This document shows positions 43,998-51,135 of a DNA stretch of 64,000 nucleotides, piece by piece. Source of the DNA: Deefgea rivuli DSM 18356. GTDB lineage: Bacteria; Pseudomonadota; Gammaproteobacteria; Burkholderiales; Chitinibacteraceae. The position numbers were made by a program, and so were the translations under genes. Numbering within the stretch: the first letter of the stretch is position 1; each line of letters begins with the position of its first letter. The stretch is taken from NCBI RefSeq assembly GCF_000620145.1, contig NZ_KK211083.1, forward strand, positions 1 to 64,000, written 5' to 3'. The notes under the pieces were generated by a model. The model worked only from the letters and a program-made list of their open reading frames with translations, was not told the origin of the DNA and made no database searches.

Positions 43998-45758
43998 ATG
44001 TCTGAACTCATTGCCTATATTGCACCGCAGAATGTATTACCTGCGTTATCCGATTGTTTATTGATTTTAAATAGCAATAGCACGCATTTGCATGTGCAGC
44101 AGGCAGAGGATGAATCTGCAATTCAGCGGCATTATGTATTGCAGATGCCCGTGCAGCGCTTGGTATTTCCACCGGTGAATTGCCATTGGCTGATTGCAGC
44201 ATTGAGCAATGATCCACATCAGTCCGCGCTACCTAAATTAGGTAGTTTGGTTGTGACAGCAGTGGGCTTATGCACCAATCATTTGGACTTGGCGCGGGCT
44301 TTGGATATCGCACTTGCGGCCAGTTTGAGCGATTTGGTGGCGGCCTTGCTACAGCGGCATTTGCATGACGGTGCGACATTAGCTGACGCGATTATTAGAA
44401 CGAATGCTCAGCTGAAAGGTGATGTGTCGTATGTGTGCCACCAGAAAGGGCAAACGCAGTTTATGTTTGCCAGCTGTATGGGGCGGCCTTTATTTGTGGG
44501 TTTGGAATCGGGCCTACGGCAAATTTGTTGCAGTAATTTGCGCCTGATTCGGCAGCGTGCCAATCAAGTGTATGCAATGGCAACGGGCGATATCGTGCGT
44601 TTTGGCCTCGGTGTGCCCAGCTTGATTTTGCCAGATGGTAGCGAGCAAGCATTGCACATGCCGGCGGTGAATAAGAGCCAAAATATTCCGCATTATATGC
44701 TCGAAGAAATCGAAGCCCAGCCGGAAACGCTGGCCATTTTGGTGCAAAAATACAGCGCGGGCTACAGCCTACCGCTGCCTTTGCGCGGTAAATTAGCCGG
44801 AATTCGCAGGCTGACTTTATTGGCGTGCGGCTCAAGTTACCATGCCGCTTTAGTGGCGAGTTACTGGTTTGAAACGCTGGCAGGGATTCCGGTTCAAGTG
44901 GGGCTAAGTAGTGAATATGTAGATCGCGATATTCATGCTGATCCGTATGATTTGATTGTCGCGATTTCGCAATCGGGCGAAACCGCCGATACGATTGCAG
45001 CCCTGCAACATGTGCAAAATTTGAGCTCTGCGCGTACTGTGGCGCTGACCAATTCTCCCGGTAGTACGCTGACGACCCTCGTTGATCATACTTTGCTGAC
45101 ACACAGTGGTGCCGAGCAATCGGTGAGCGCGACTAAATCCCTCACCGCCCAATTGCTGATGCTGTATGTATTGGCGTTTAGCTTGGGTGAGGCGCGTGGC
45201 AAACTCAGTAAAGACGAGCTGGCCGCAGTGCAACAAGAAATGCTGACGCTGCCCACGGCAGTGGCTGAAACATTGCAATTGGGCAAAGATATTCGCCGCT
45301 GGGCGGGGATGTTGCATCGAAAGAAAAATCTATTCGTCATTGGCCGCAATACGCATTATCCGGTCGCGATGGAAGGCGCATTTAAGTTGCGTGAAGTGGC
45401 CTATCAGCACGCGGCGGCGTTTCCGGCTGGCGAACTTAAACATGGCCCGATTACTTTGGTGAATGATGAATTGCCGGTGATTGTGTGTTTGCCGTGGAAT
45501 CAGCAAGCGCAAAAAATGCTCGATGATTTGAAATCGGTACGTGCTAATCGCGGTGAGATTTTCATTTTATCCAATGGCAATATTGCTTCGGTCGATGGTA
45601 CATCGGTGATACGGATGCCGAATGGACTGACAAATTTAAGCCCGATTATCTACACCGTTGCATTGCAAATGCTGGCGTATTACTGCGCGGTACTCAGTGG
45701 CAACGATATTGATGCACCACGTAATTTAGCCAAAACAAAAACCGTCGAATTAGCATAA
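43998..45758 (+). CDS. GlmS-like double-SIS protein with degenerate glutaminase domain
   Basis: The 586-residue protein aligns along its length with glucosamine-6-phosphate synthase. The C-terminal isomerase half is complete: CGSSYHAAL (278), ISQSGETADT (324), KLREVAYQH (463-471, the Lys/Glu catalytic pair), GELKHGP (His 482) and the end PRNLAKTKTVE (Lys 579 region). The N-terminal Ntn glutaminase fold is still traceable (VGLCTNHLDLARALDIALAA, GTATLADAIIR-like GATLADAIIRTNAQLKGDVS), but the protein begins MSELIAYIAP, without the essential Cys after Met, and the glutamine-binding segments are gone. It should use ammonia or act as a deaminase/isomerase. A palindrome separates it from the convergent EamA gene. 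Confidence 0.85.
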   Translation: MSELIAYIAPQNVLPALSDCLLILNSNSTHLHVQQAEDESAIQRHYVLQMPVQRLVFPPVNCHWLIAALSNDPHQSALPKLGSLVVTAVGLCTNHLDLARALDIALAASLSDLVAALLQRHLHDGATLADAIIRTNAQLKGDVSYVCHQKGQTQFMFASCMGRPLFVGLESGLRQICCSNLRLIRQRANQVYAMATGDIVRFGLGVPSLILPDGSEQALHMPAVNKSQNIPHYMLEEIEAQPETLAILVQKYSAGYSLPLPLRGKLAGIRRLTLLACGSSYHAALVASYWFETLAGIPVQVGLSSEYVDRDIHADPYDLIVAISQSGETADTIAALQHVQNLSSARTVALTNSPGSTLTTLVDHTLLTHSGAEQSVSATKSLTAQLLMLYVLAFSLGEARGKLSKDELAAVQQEMLTLPTAVAETLQLGKDIRRWAGMLHRKKNLFVIGRNTHYPVAMEGAFKLREVAYQHAAAFPAGELKHGPITLVNDELPVIVCLPWNQQAQKMLDDLKSVRANRGEIFILSNGNIASVDGTSVIRMPNGLTNLSPIIYTVALQMLAYYCAVLSGNDIDAPRNLAKTKTVELA

Positions 45759-45759
45759 T

Positions 45760-45804
45760 GTATTGCCCTGTAGCCTTTATTAAATAATGGCTACAGGGCA
45801 ATAC
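45760..45804. repeat. GTATTGC palindromic element, copy 10 (perfect)
   Basis: Perfect 16-base arms GTATTGCCCTGTAGCC (45760-45775) and GGCTACAGGGCAATAC (45789-45804) around a 13-base AT-rich loop. It exactly fills the space between the stop of the SIS gene (45758) and the stop of the convergent EamA gene (45805). Confidence 0.9.
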
Positions 45805-46707
45805 CTATTTTTTACTGACTAAGTAAACTCCACCTAATACCACCGCAGCACCCAACCATTGCAGCGAGCTAAGCCGTTCATTCAAAATCCCCATACTCAA
45901 AATAATCGACAACACTGGTCCAAAGCTGCCGATCACTGCGGTGCGGCTAGCGCCGATGCGTTTCATCGCATTAGTCATTGCATACACGGGTAGCACAGTA
46001 GAAAAAATCGCAATCACCAGTGCATAAGCCCAAACGGCAGGCGGCTGTTGAATACTGGACAGTGGTTGTGCGATCAACCAATGCACCAAAATTCCCACGC
46101 CCGATACGGTGAGTGCCAATTCAGTAAAGCGCATCGAACCAACGCGTTGAATCACCGCTGGGCTCCACGCCATATACAGCGCAAAAGCTAAAGTGCTGGC
46201 AACGACAAAACCAATACCAACCCAATCGGCATGTGCGTTGGTTAATTCTGGCGCTAAGACCAAAATCATCCCTAAATAAGTCAATGGCAGCGCGCGCTTG
46301 ATGCGTGGTGGAATGGGTTTGCCACTAAACCACGACACCAAGAGCACGGTGAAGGTGGGATACAGGCATAAAATCAAGCGCTCCAAACTCGCGCTGACCG
46401 TTTGCAAACCGATAAAGTCCAGGATGCTGGCAAGGTAATAGCCCAGCAAACCCAAGCCCAAGAGCTTGAGCTTATCCATCGCTAAAATCGGTGTTTCTTG
46501 CTCATTCGGAGCCAGTCGCGCCAAGCGCCAACAGCGAATCATCCACAGCAATGCAATCGTAAAAATGAGCCGCAATAGCACCAAAGTCACCGCGTCGACG
46601 CCGTAGGGGTAAACCAGTTTGATGAAAACGCCTTTCATGGCGAAGCCGGTCGCGGCAAACGCGGCCAACATTACGCCGATACGCTGTGAGTTGCTGGGGG
46701 CTGTCAT
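45805..46707 (-). CDS. EamA/DMT-family transporter with regulated leader
   Basis: A 300-residue inner-membrane exporter with ten predicted helices in two EamA repeats (about residues 10-145 and 160-298; GVMLAAFAATGFAMKGVFIK, VVLGGVYLVSKK at the end). Family members export amino acids, nucleosides or other metabolites; the substrate is unknown here. Ribosome binding site GGAGGAA is 5 bases before the ATG and has a perfect 7-base complement about 47 bases upstream in the leader, so translation is probably controlled (see the leader entries). The stop codon abuts a palindromic element. Confidence 0.9.
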   Translation of the reverse strand: MTAPSNSQRIGVMLAAFAATGFAMKGVFIKLVYPYGVDAVTLVLLRLIFTIALLWMIRCWRLARLAPNEQETPILAMDKLKLLGLGLLGYYLASILDFIGLQTVSASLERLILCLYPTFTVLLVSWFSGKPIPPRIKRALPLTYLGMILVLAPELTNAHADWVGIGFVVASTLAFALYMAWSPAVIQRVGSMRFTELALTVSGVGILVHWLIAQPLSSIQQPPAVWAYALVIAIFSTVLPVYAMTNAMKRIGASRTAVIGSFGPVLSIILSMGILNERLSSLQWLGAAVVLGGVYLVSKK

Positions 46708-46712
46708 TGTTA

Positions 46713-46826
46713 TTCCTCCGAGGTGATGCTCAGAACGCGGTAGCGTCTGAGCGATTGCGGGAGGAAATCAAGAGGAGGGATCGCCACCGCCGGATTGACT
46801 TCCCGCGGTGGCAACGTGTGTAACGT
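46713..46826 (-). promoter_or_regulatory. Candidate translational attenuator of the EamA gene
   Basis: Read on the minus strand, the region from the leader-peptide stop to the EamA start holds: a hairpin with GCCACCGC/GCGGTGGC (46783-46812), the segment TTCCTCC (46760-46766), a strong hairpin GCTCAGACGC/GCGTTCTGAGC (46728-46752), and the ribosome binding site GGAGGAA (46713-46719). TTCCTCC is the exact complement of GGAGGAA, so it can extend the hairpin and hide the site. An alternative pairing of the first hairpin with GGT..ACGT near the leader stop is possible. Structure is seen; regulation is inferred. Confidence 0.55.
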
Positions 46827-46907
46827 CTACCGCGCAGGCGCGCTCAGCCAGGCCAGTAGGGCCTTGGCGGTAGAGATCAGGAAAAGGGGCGTTGTGCTTT
46901 GCATCAT
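46827..46907 (-). CDS. Possible leader peptide of the EamA gene (26 residues)
   Basis: ATG at 46907 opens MMQSTTPLFLISTAKALLAW and ends LSAPAR with TAG at 46827, 120 bases before the EamA start. The peptide is hydrophobic with a basic end, and no residue is strongly repeated, so it is not a classic amino-acid attenuator. No clear ribosome binding site precedes it; if the promoter at 46914-46943 is right, it would be translated from a leaderless end. A longer open frame continues upstream through a REP and is not credible. Confidence 0.4.
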   Translation of the reverse strand: MMQSTTPLFLISTAKALLAWLSAPAR

Positions 46908-46943
46908 GACTTCATGATGCCGCTTACATTGAGCTGGCGTCAA
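46901..46943 (-). promoter_or_regulatory. Candidate promoter and 20-bp palindromic operator for the EamA unit
   Basis: On the minus strand TTGACG (46938-46943) and CATCAT (46914-46919) are 18 bases apart, a moderate sigma-70 match. The -10 lies within a perfect inverted repeat: GCATCATGA / TCATGATGC (46901-46920) with two bases between. Such a palindrome over the -10 would suit a dimeric repressor. No regulator gene adjoins. Function is inferred. Confidence 0.4.
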
Positions 46944-46977
46944 TCCTTGGTGATGTAACCAAATGTTGTGATTCCCC

Positions 46978-47098
46978 GTGGGAGCGGGCTTGCCCGCGAA
47001 AGCAATGCCAATATGGAACAGAGTTGAATCTGCAAACAGTGTATTCGCGGGCACCCCAAGGGTATTTCCTGCGGGGCACAAGCTCACTCCCACGAAGC
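46978..47098. repeat. REP palindrome of Pseudomonas type, copy 2
   Basis: GTGGGAGCGGGCTTGCCCGC (46978 on) faces GCGGG near 47047 and CTCACTCCCAC at 47085-47095. The interior is the reverse complement of copy 1 (33484-33571) at roughly three bases in four. The right arm has changed and contains an extra ~30 bases, so this copy is decayed or composite. It lies in the 513-base gap between the EamA and BenE genes. Confidence 0.7.
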
Positions 47099-47220
47099 TC
47101 ATTTTTTTGTAAGCGGAGAGAGGTCGCCACTCCAACCAGATGTTGTCTTGCCACTTACGCTCATTGCCGTGCGGCGCGCCAGCCAGCACAATAGGGTTCT
47201 TCAATTGCTAGAGATGGCCT

Positions 47221-48375
47221 ATGTTGCGCGATATTTCGGTTTCAGCCGTGGTGGCGGGATTTGTCACCGTATTGGTGGGCTTTACCAGCTCGGCGGTGAT
47301 TGTGTTTCAAGCCGCGCAAGCGCTGCACGCCACGTCAGCCGAAATCGCCTCGTGGATGTGGGCGCTGGGTTTGGCGATGGGGCTGACCTGTATTGGTTTG
47401 TCGCTGCGCTACCGCGTTCCAGTGGTGACAGCATGGTCGACGCCCGGTGCGGCGTTGCTAGTGACTGGCGTTGCGGGTGTGACGATGCCCGAAGCGATAG
47501 GTGCATTTATTGTGTCGGGCTTGCTCATTGTGTTGATGGGCGTGACGGGTTGGTTTGAGCGCGCAATGCAGCGGATTCCGCTGGGCATTGCGTCGGCGAT
47601 GTTGGCGGGGGTGCTGCTGCGCTTTGGTATGGGCGCATTTACCGCCTTGCAAACGCAGCTGGTTTTGGCGGGCAGCATGATTGCGACGTATTTGATATTG
47701 CGCCGCTTCTTGCCGCGCTATGCGATTGTAGGGGTATTGCTCTGCGGGCTATTGATTGCTGGTACTCAGGGCTTATTACATCTAGAGGGTATTCGTTTTG
47801 AGCTGGCGATGCCGATTTGGACGACGCCGGTGTTTACGCTGAGCAGCATTGCCAGCGTCGCGCTGCCGCTGTTTATGGTGACGATGGCCTCGCAAAATGT
47901 GCCCGGCGTGACGGTGCTGCGCGCCAATGGTTACACGCCGCCGATTTCGCCGATTATCGCGACCACGGGTTTGACGACAGTGCTGCTCGCGCCATTTGGC
48001 GCGTTTGCGATTAATTTGGCAGCGATTACCGCCGCAATTTGCATGGGCAAAGACGCGCATGAAGACGCCAGCAAACGTTATATGGCCGCCGTCGCAGCAG
48101 GCGTGTTTTATGTGTTGATTGGCTTATTTGGCGCGACGGTGGCGGCGCTGTTTGCCGCTTTCCCACGCGAGCTGGTGCTGGTCGTCGCTGGATTGGCTTT
48201 GGTGAATATCATTGGGAATGGCTTGGCGCTCGCAATGCGCGACGAGCATCAACGCGAAGCAGCGATCATGACTTTTCTAGTCACCGCCTCGGGCTTAACG
48301 CTGTTCGGCATTGGCTCGGCATTCTGGGGCTTGATCGCTGGTGCTGTGACGGCTGTGGTGATGCACAAGAAATAA
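47221..48375 (+). CDS. BenE/YdcO family benzoate-type transporter
   Basis: A 384-residue inner-membrane protein with about twelve hydrophobic helices. Family segments: VVAGFVTVLVGFTSSAVIVF, RVPVVTAWSTPGAALLVTG, MASQNVPGVTVLRANGYTPP and TTVLLAPFGAFAINLAAITA. The BenE family is annotated as benzoate/proton symport, but no benzoate genes are near, so the substrate is open. Only a weak AGAG ribosome binding site precedes the ATG. A long palindrome follows. Confidence 0.9.
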   Translation: MLRDISVSAVVAGFVTVLVGFTSSAVIVFQAAQALHATSAEIASWMWALGLAMGLTCIGLSLRYRVPVVTAWSTPGAALLVTGVAGVTMPEAIGAFIVSGLLIVLMGVTGWFERAMQRIPLGIASAMLAGVLLRFGMGAFTALQTQLVLAGSMIATYLILRRFLPRYAIVGVLLCGLLIAGTQGLLHLEGIRFELAMPIWTTPVFTLSSIASVALPLFMVTMASQNVPGVTVLRANGYTPPISPIIATTGLTTVLLAPFGAFAINLAAITAAICMGKDAHEDASKRYMAAVAAGVFYVLIGLFGATVAALFAAFPRELVLVVAGLALVNIIGNGLALAMRDEHQREAAIMTFLVTASGLTLFGIGSAFWGLIAGAVTAVVMHKK

Positions 48376-48388
48376 TCAGTCAAAAACA

Positions 48389-48598
48389 TGGATCACGAAA
48401 GACACGAAAAAAAGCCGAACAAAAGCTAAAAAGAGCGAACAGCATCCGTTTTGAATAGAGGCGGGTTTGGATTGTAAATTTTCGTCCCTTTCGTGGGTTA
48501 ATCAGGAGAACCCTTGTCCACGAAAGACACGAAGAGCACGAACACAAAACCGCCTTGTTCGTGTTTTTTCGGCCTTTTTTCGTGTCTTTCGTGATCCA
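48389..48598. repeat. CACGAAAG-family repeat, copy 4
   Basis: TGGATCACGAAAGACACGAA (48389 on) is matched at the right end by TTCGTGTCTTTCGTGATCCA (ending 48599). Internal copies of the half motif (CCACGAAAGACACGAAGAGC, near 48520, and TTCGTCCCTTTCGTG, near 48480) suggest two nested or tandem units. It fills the space between the convergent BenE and NudC genes. Confidence 0.8.
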
Positions 48599-48609
48599 TT
48601 TTTATTGTT

Positions 48610-49422
48610 TTATGGATTTTCTTTCAGCCCCGCTTGCAATAAGCGGTAGGCGATGCTGGCTTTTCCGGGAAGTAATGGCGGTAAATCATCGGGGCTAAAC
48701 CAGCGTGCATCTTCGATTTCTTCCGGCTGGCACACAATCTCGCCTGACACATAATCAGCGAAAAACGCCAGCATTAGCGAATGTGGAAACGCCCAGCTTT
48801 GGCTTTCAAACCAACGCAAATTGGTGATCGTAACGCCGACTTCTTCCAGCACTTCGCGGTGCGCGCATTGCTCTAAACTCTCGCCCGGTTCAACAAATCC
48901 CGCCAAAGCGCTGTACATACCCTCACGAAAATGCGGCGAGCGCGCCAGCAGCATTTCGCGGCCACGTTGAATCAGCACCATCACTGCAGGTGAAACTCGT
49001 GGCCAAACGCGGTGGCCACAGGCGGTGCATTCGCAAGCGGCTTCGTGCGTGAGCGGTTTGGTCGCTGCGCCGCAAACGCCGCAAAAGCGGTGCGTACGAT
49101 AAAACGTCGCAATCTGGCTGGCGCGCCCCGCCAGCGCCCACAGCATTTCGCCGATCAAATCAAAACTAGCGCGTAAATCGATGCTTGCTAGCGTTTCCGG
49201 CAACGGCGTTGCGGCGTCCCACACCGCCATTTGCACGATTTGTGATTCGAGCTGACCGATATGAATGATGTATTGTGCAGCGGGTAGCGCTTGCAAATCG
49301 GCCACAGAGGCTAAGGCTTGATTGCAAATAATCAGGGTATCGCCATGCAGGGCAATAGTAATTTGGTCTACAGATAAATACTCTGCTTCTTTGTGTGCAG
49401 GGATAAATGCCATTGGCAGCAT
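48610..49422 (-). CDS. nudC: NAD+/NADH diphosphatase NudC
   Basis: The enzyme cleaves NAD(H) to NMN(H) and AMP, and in E. coli also removes NAD caps from RNA. The zinc ribbon is complete (CGVCGAATKP and CECTACGH, four cysteines). The Nudix box is GFVEPGESLEQCAHREVLEE followed by VGV. The family marker SQSWAFPHSLMLAFF is present. The product has 270 residues. Start choice between tandem ATGs at 49422 and 49413 is open; AAGG lies before the first. Confidence 0.95.
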   Translation of the reverse strand: MLPMAFIPAHKEAEYLSVDQITIALHGDTLIICNQALASVADLQALPAAQYIIHIGQLESQIVQMAVWDAATPLPETLASIDLRASFDLIGEMLWALAGRASQIATFYRTHRFCGVCGAATKPLTHEAACECTACGHRVWPRVSPAVMVLIQRGREMLLARSPHFREGMYSALAGFVEPGESLEQCAHREVLEEVGVTITNLRWFESQSWAFPHSLMLAFFADYVSGEIVCQPEEIEDARWFSPDDLPPLLPGKASIAYRLLQAGLKENP

Positions 49423-49739
49423 GCTTAGCGAAACCTTGTGCCGAGTATTAAAAGTGCTCGAGTATCGAGATTAAACCATTTGGCTTATAGCGCAGCAAGG
49501 CCGCTGTTGACGGCCATTGCAGCGCTGATGTTGTCGCAAAATCAATTCATTTTCGCTTGTCATTGAATTTAAACATTTCTGTAATGTGTAGCTCTTAGAA
49601 TCACGTGCATTCAGCTCTGATCAACAAGAGCTAAACAAATTGCAAAGCAATTGTTGTTTCGCAGCGTTCGTCGTGATTACGTGGCTTTGCGAGATGATAT
49701 TTGCATTTGAATTTATTCATACAAAGATGAGAGAAAACC
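49423..49739. other. Divergent intergenic region (317 bases), no gene seen
   Basis: AT-rich spacer between nudC and the small lipoprotein gene, which should carry both promoters. I find no clear -35/-10 pair, repeat or structured RNA. Confidence 0.5.
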
Positions 49740-50099
49740 ATGAAACAAATTAGCCTGATTGCTACTTTATTGTGCAGCGCCGTTTTAGCGACGGCTTGCA
49801 GCTCTACACCAGAAAAAACTGCAGCTGCACCAGTTGTTGCAGCGCCTGCAGCAGCGAAACCTGCTGCTGATGCTGCTGCCGTAGCTAAAGCCGTAAAAAT
49901 GGCCTTGGATGCTGATCCAGCGTTGAAGGCATTCAATTTACAAGTGAAAGGCGCGAACGATAAAAAAGATCCAAGCAAAGTGGATGTCACTATCGATGGT
50001 TCGGTTGCTTTGGGTGAGCAAATGGCACAAGCCGGTATGATCGCTGAAAAAGTAAAAGGCGTTCAATTTGTAAACAACAACATCATGCCAAAAAACTAA
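49740..50099 (+). CDS. Small BON-domain-like lipoprotein
   Basis: A 119-residue envelope lipoprotein. Signal peptide MKQISLIATLLCSAVLATAC ends in a lipobox (LATAC). An Ala/Pro linker follows, then a domain of about 70 residues (AVAKAVKMALDADPALKAFN, VDVTIDGSVALGEQMAQAGM, IAEKVKGVQFVNNNI) with the alpha-beta pattern of a BON domain (phospholipid-binding, as in OsmY or DolP). The usual BON glycine and LxGxV are only partly conserved. A strong terminator follows. Confidence 0.75.
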   Translation: MKQISLIATLLCSAVLATACSSTPEKTAAAPVVAAPAAAKPAADAAAVAKAVKMALDADPALKAFNLQVKGANDKKDPSKVDVTIDGSVALGEQMAQAGMIAEKVKGVQFVNNNIMPKN

Positions 50100-50114
50100 G
50101 CTACGGCTTAAAGT

Positions 50115-50144
50115 AAAAAAAGACAGCTGCGGCTGTCTTTTTTT
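50115..50144 (+). terminator. Rho-independent terminator of the BON lipoprotein gene
   Basis: A-run, AGACAGC, loop TGCG, GCTGTCT and a 7-base T-run. Confidence 0.9.
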
Positions 50145-50168
50145 ATGCGCTACGTTTCGATTTTGGAA

Positions 50169-50669
50169 TCACAATGGCTTAGGAGTTTGTACGCCGATAT
50201 CACGGATGTGATGTTGCAGGGCTAGATGTTCGAGTTTTTCAAATGGCAGTGCAGTCAGCAAATCGATGCGGTGTTTAATCAACAAAAATGCATCATGGAA
50301 GGCTTTGTGGCGATCTTCTTCTTTGCGTGGCAAGCTGGGATCGGCCACGCCCCAGTGGGCGACCAGCGGCAAGCCAGGCCACGTTGGGCAACTTTCTCCG
50401 GCGGCGGCGTCGCATAGCGTAAAAATAAAATCCATCGGCGGCGCGTTTGGTGTGAGAAATTCGTCCCAGCTTTTGCTGCGTAGCGATGCGGTGGCGAGGC
50501 CAAAATGTTGCAACGTTACCAGCGTCAGTGGATGCAGCTGGCCCGCTGGATGACTGCCTGCGCTGTAGGCGGTGAAGTTGGGATGTGCATAATGATTCAC
50601 CAGTGCTTCGGCCATTTGGCTGCGGCTGGCATTGGCGGTGCAGATAAATAAGATATTGTAATGTTTCAA
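50169..50669 (-). CDS. ArsC-like arsenate reductase / low-Mr tyrosine phosphatase fold
   Basis: A 166-residue protein. I choose the TTG start at 50669 (LKHYNILFICTANASRSQMA), which has GGAGAGA 6 bases upstream; the ATG further up is less like the family. The phosphatase P-loop CTANASRS and the later pair CDAAAGESC supply the three cysteines of thioredoxin-linked arsenate reductases, plus HWGVADP near the end. It is a paralogue of the ArsC at 56361 (same motif order, shared segments SAGSHP and SKSWDEF) but lies outside the ars cluster with no ars neighbour. Confidence 0.85.
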   Translation of the reverse strand: MKHYNILFICTANASRSQMAEALVNHYAHPNFTAYSAGSHPAGQLHPLTLVTLQHFGLATASLRSKSWDEFLTPNAPPMDFIFTLCDAAAGESCPTWPGLPLVAHWGVADPSLPRKEEDRHKAFHDAFLLIKHRIDLLTALPFEKLEHLALQHHIRDIGVQTPKPL

Positions 50670-50826
50670 ATCAGTCTCTCCGTGGCGAGTTGGCGTGGCG
50701 TATTTAGCTATTATCCCTGACGCATATTGCAATGAAGTGGCTGGGGGTTTTTCTGTGGCGGATTTGTCATCTGCTGCCGCGCAAATGAGCTAGATGAAGT
50801 AAATCGAATAAATTACATTCAGGTGC

Positions 50827-50855
50827 TTGACGCATCGGTTAGCGCACGGCATAAT
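50827..50855 (+). promoter_or_regulatory. Sigma-70 promoter of tRNA-Tyr
   Basis: TTGACG (50827-50832) and CATAAT (50850-50855) with a 17-base spacer; the predicted start lies about 6 bases before the mature tRNA. A GC-rich GCCGTCC discriminator follows, as in stringently controlled stable RNA promoters. Confidence 0.75.
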
Positions 50856-50867
50856 TGCCGTCCTCGT

Positions 50868-50953
50868 GGAGGGGTTACCCCAGCGGTCAACGGGTCCGGA
50901 CTGTAAATCCGGCGGCTCAGCCTTCGAAGGTTCGAATCCTTCTCCCTCCACCA
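50868..50953 (+). tRNA. tyrT: tRNA-Tyr (GUA anticodon)
   Basis: An 86-base gene with CCA encoded. The acceptor stem GGAGGGG pairs with TCCCTCC (one G-U); the anticodon loop is ACTGTAAATC (anticodon GTA), with a long type II variable arm (CGGCTCAGCCTTCG region) and TΨC arm GGTTCGAATCC. These fit bacterial tRNA-Tyr. It has its own promoter and terminator and is not in a cluster. Confidence 0.97.
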
Positions 50954-50961
50954 CCCAATAC

Positions 50962-50993
50962 AAAAAAAGCCCTGATGATTCAGGGCTTTTTTT
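50962..50993 (+). terminator. Rho-independent terminator of tRNA-Tyr
   Basis: AAAAAAAGCCCTGA, loop TGAT, TCAGGGCTTTTTTT, starting 9 bases after the CCA end. Confidence 0.92.
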
Positions 50994-51135
50994 CGCTTTA
51001 AACTCTCACAAAGCCAATTCAAGTCGCCGTTTTGATTGAGCAAAAGCCTTCGATCTCGCACCAAAGTTGGCATGGAATCTGTACATTGAGAAGCGGTAAG
51101 TCGCTCCTCAATGAGATTCATTTCCTGCGCCTATC

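Noticed and set aside
46827-47204. A 125-codon ORF upstream of the EamA gene
   Set aside because: Most of it translates a REP palindrome; only the last 26 codons are plausible, as a leader peptide.
50819-51121. A 100-codon minus-strand ORF across tRNA-Tyr
   Set aside because: It is antisense to the tRNA; the GWWREKDSNLRR-type peptide is a well-known artefact of translating tRNA genes.
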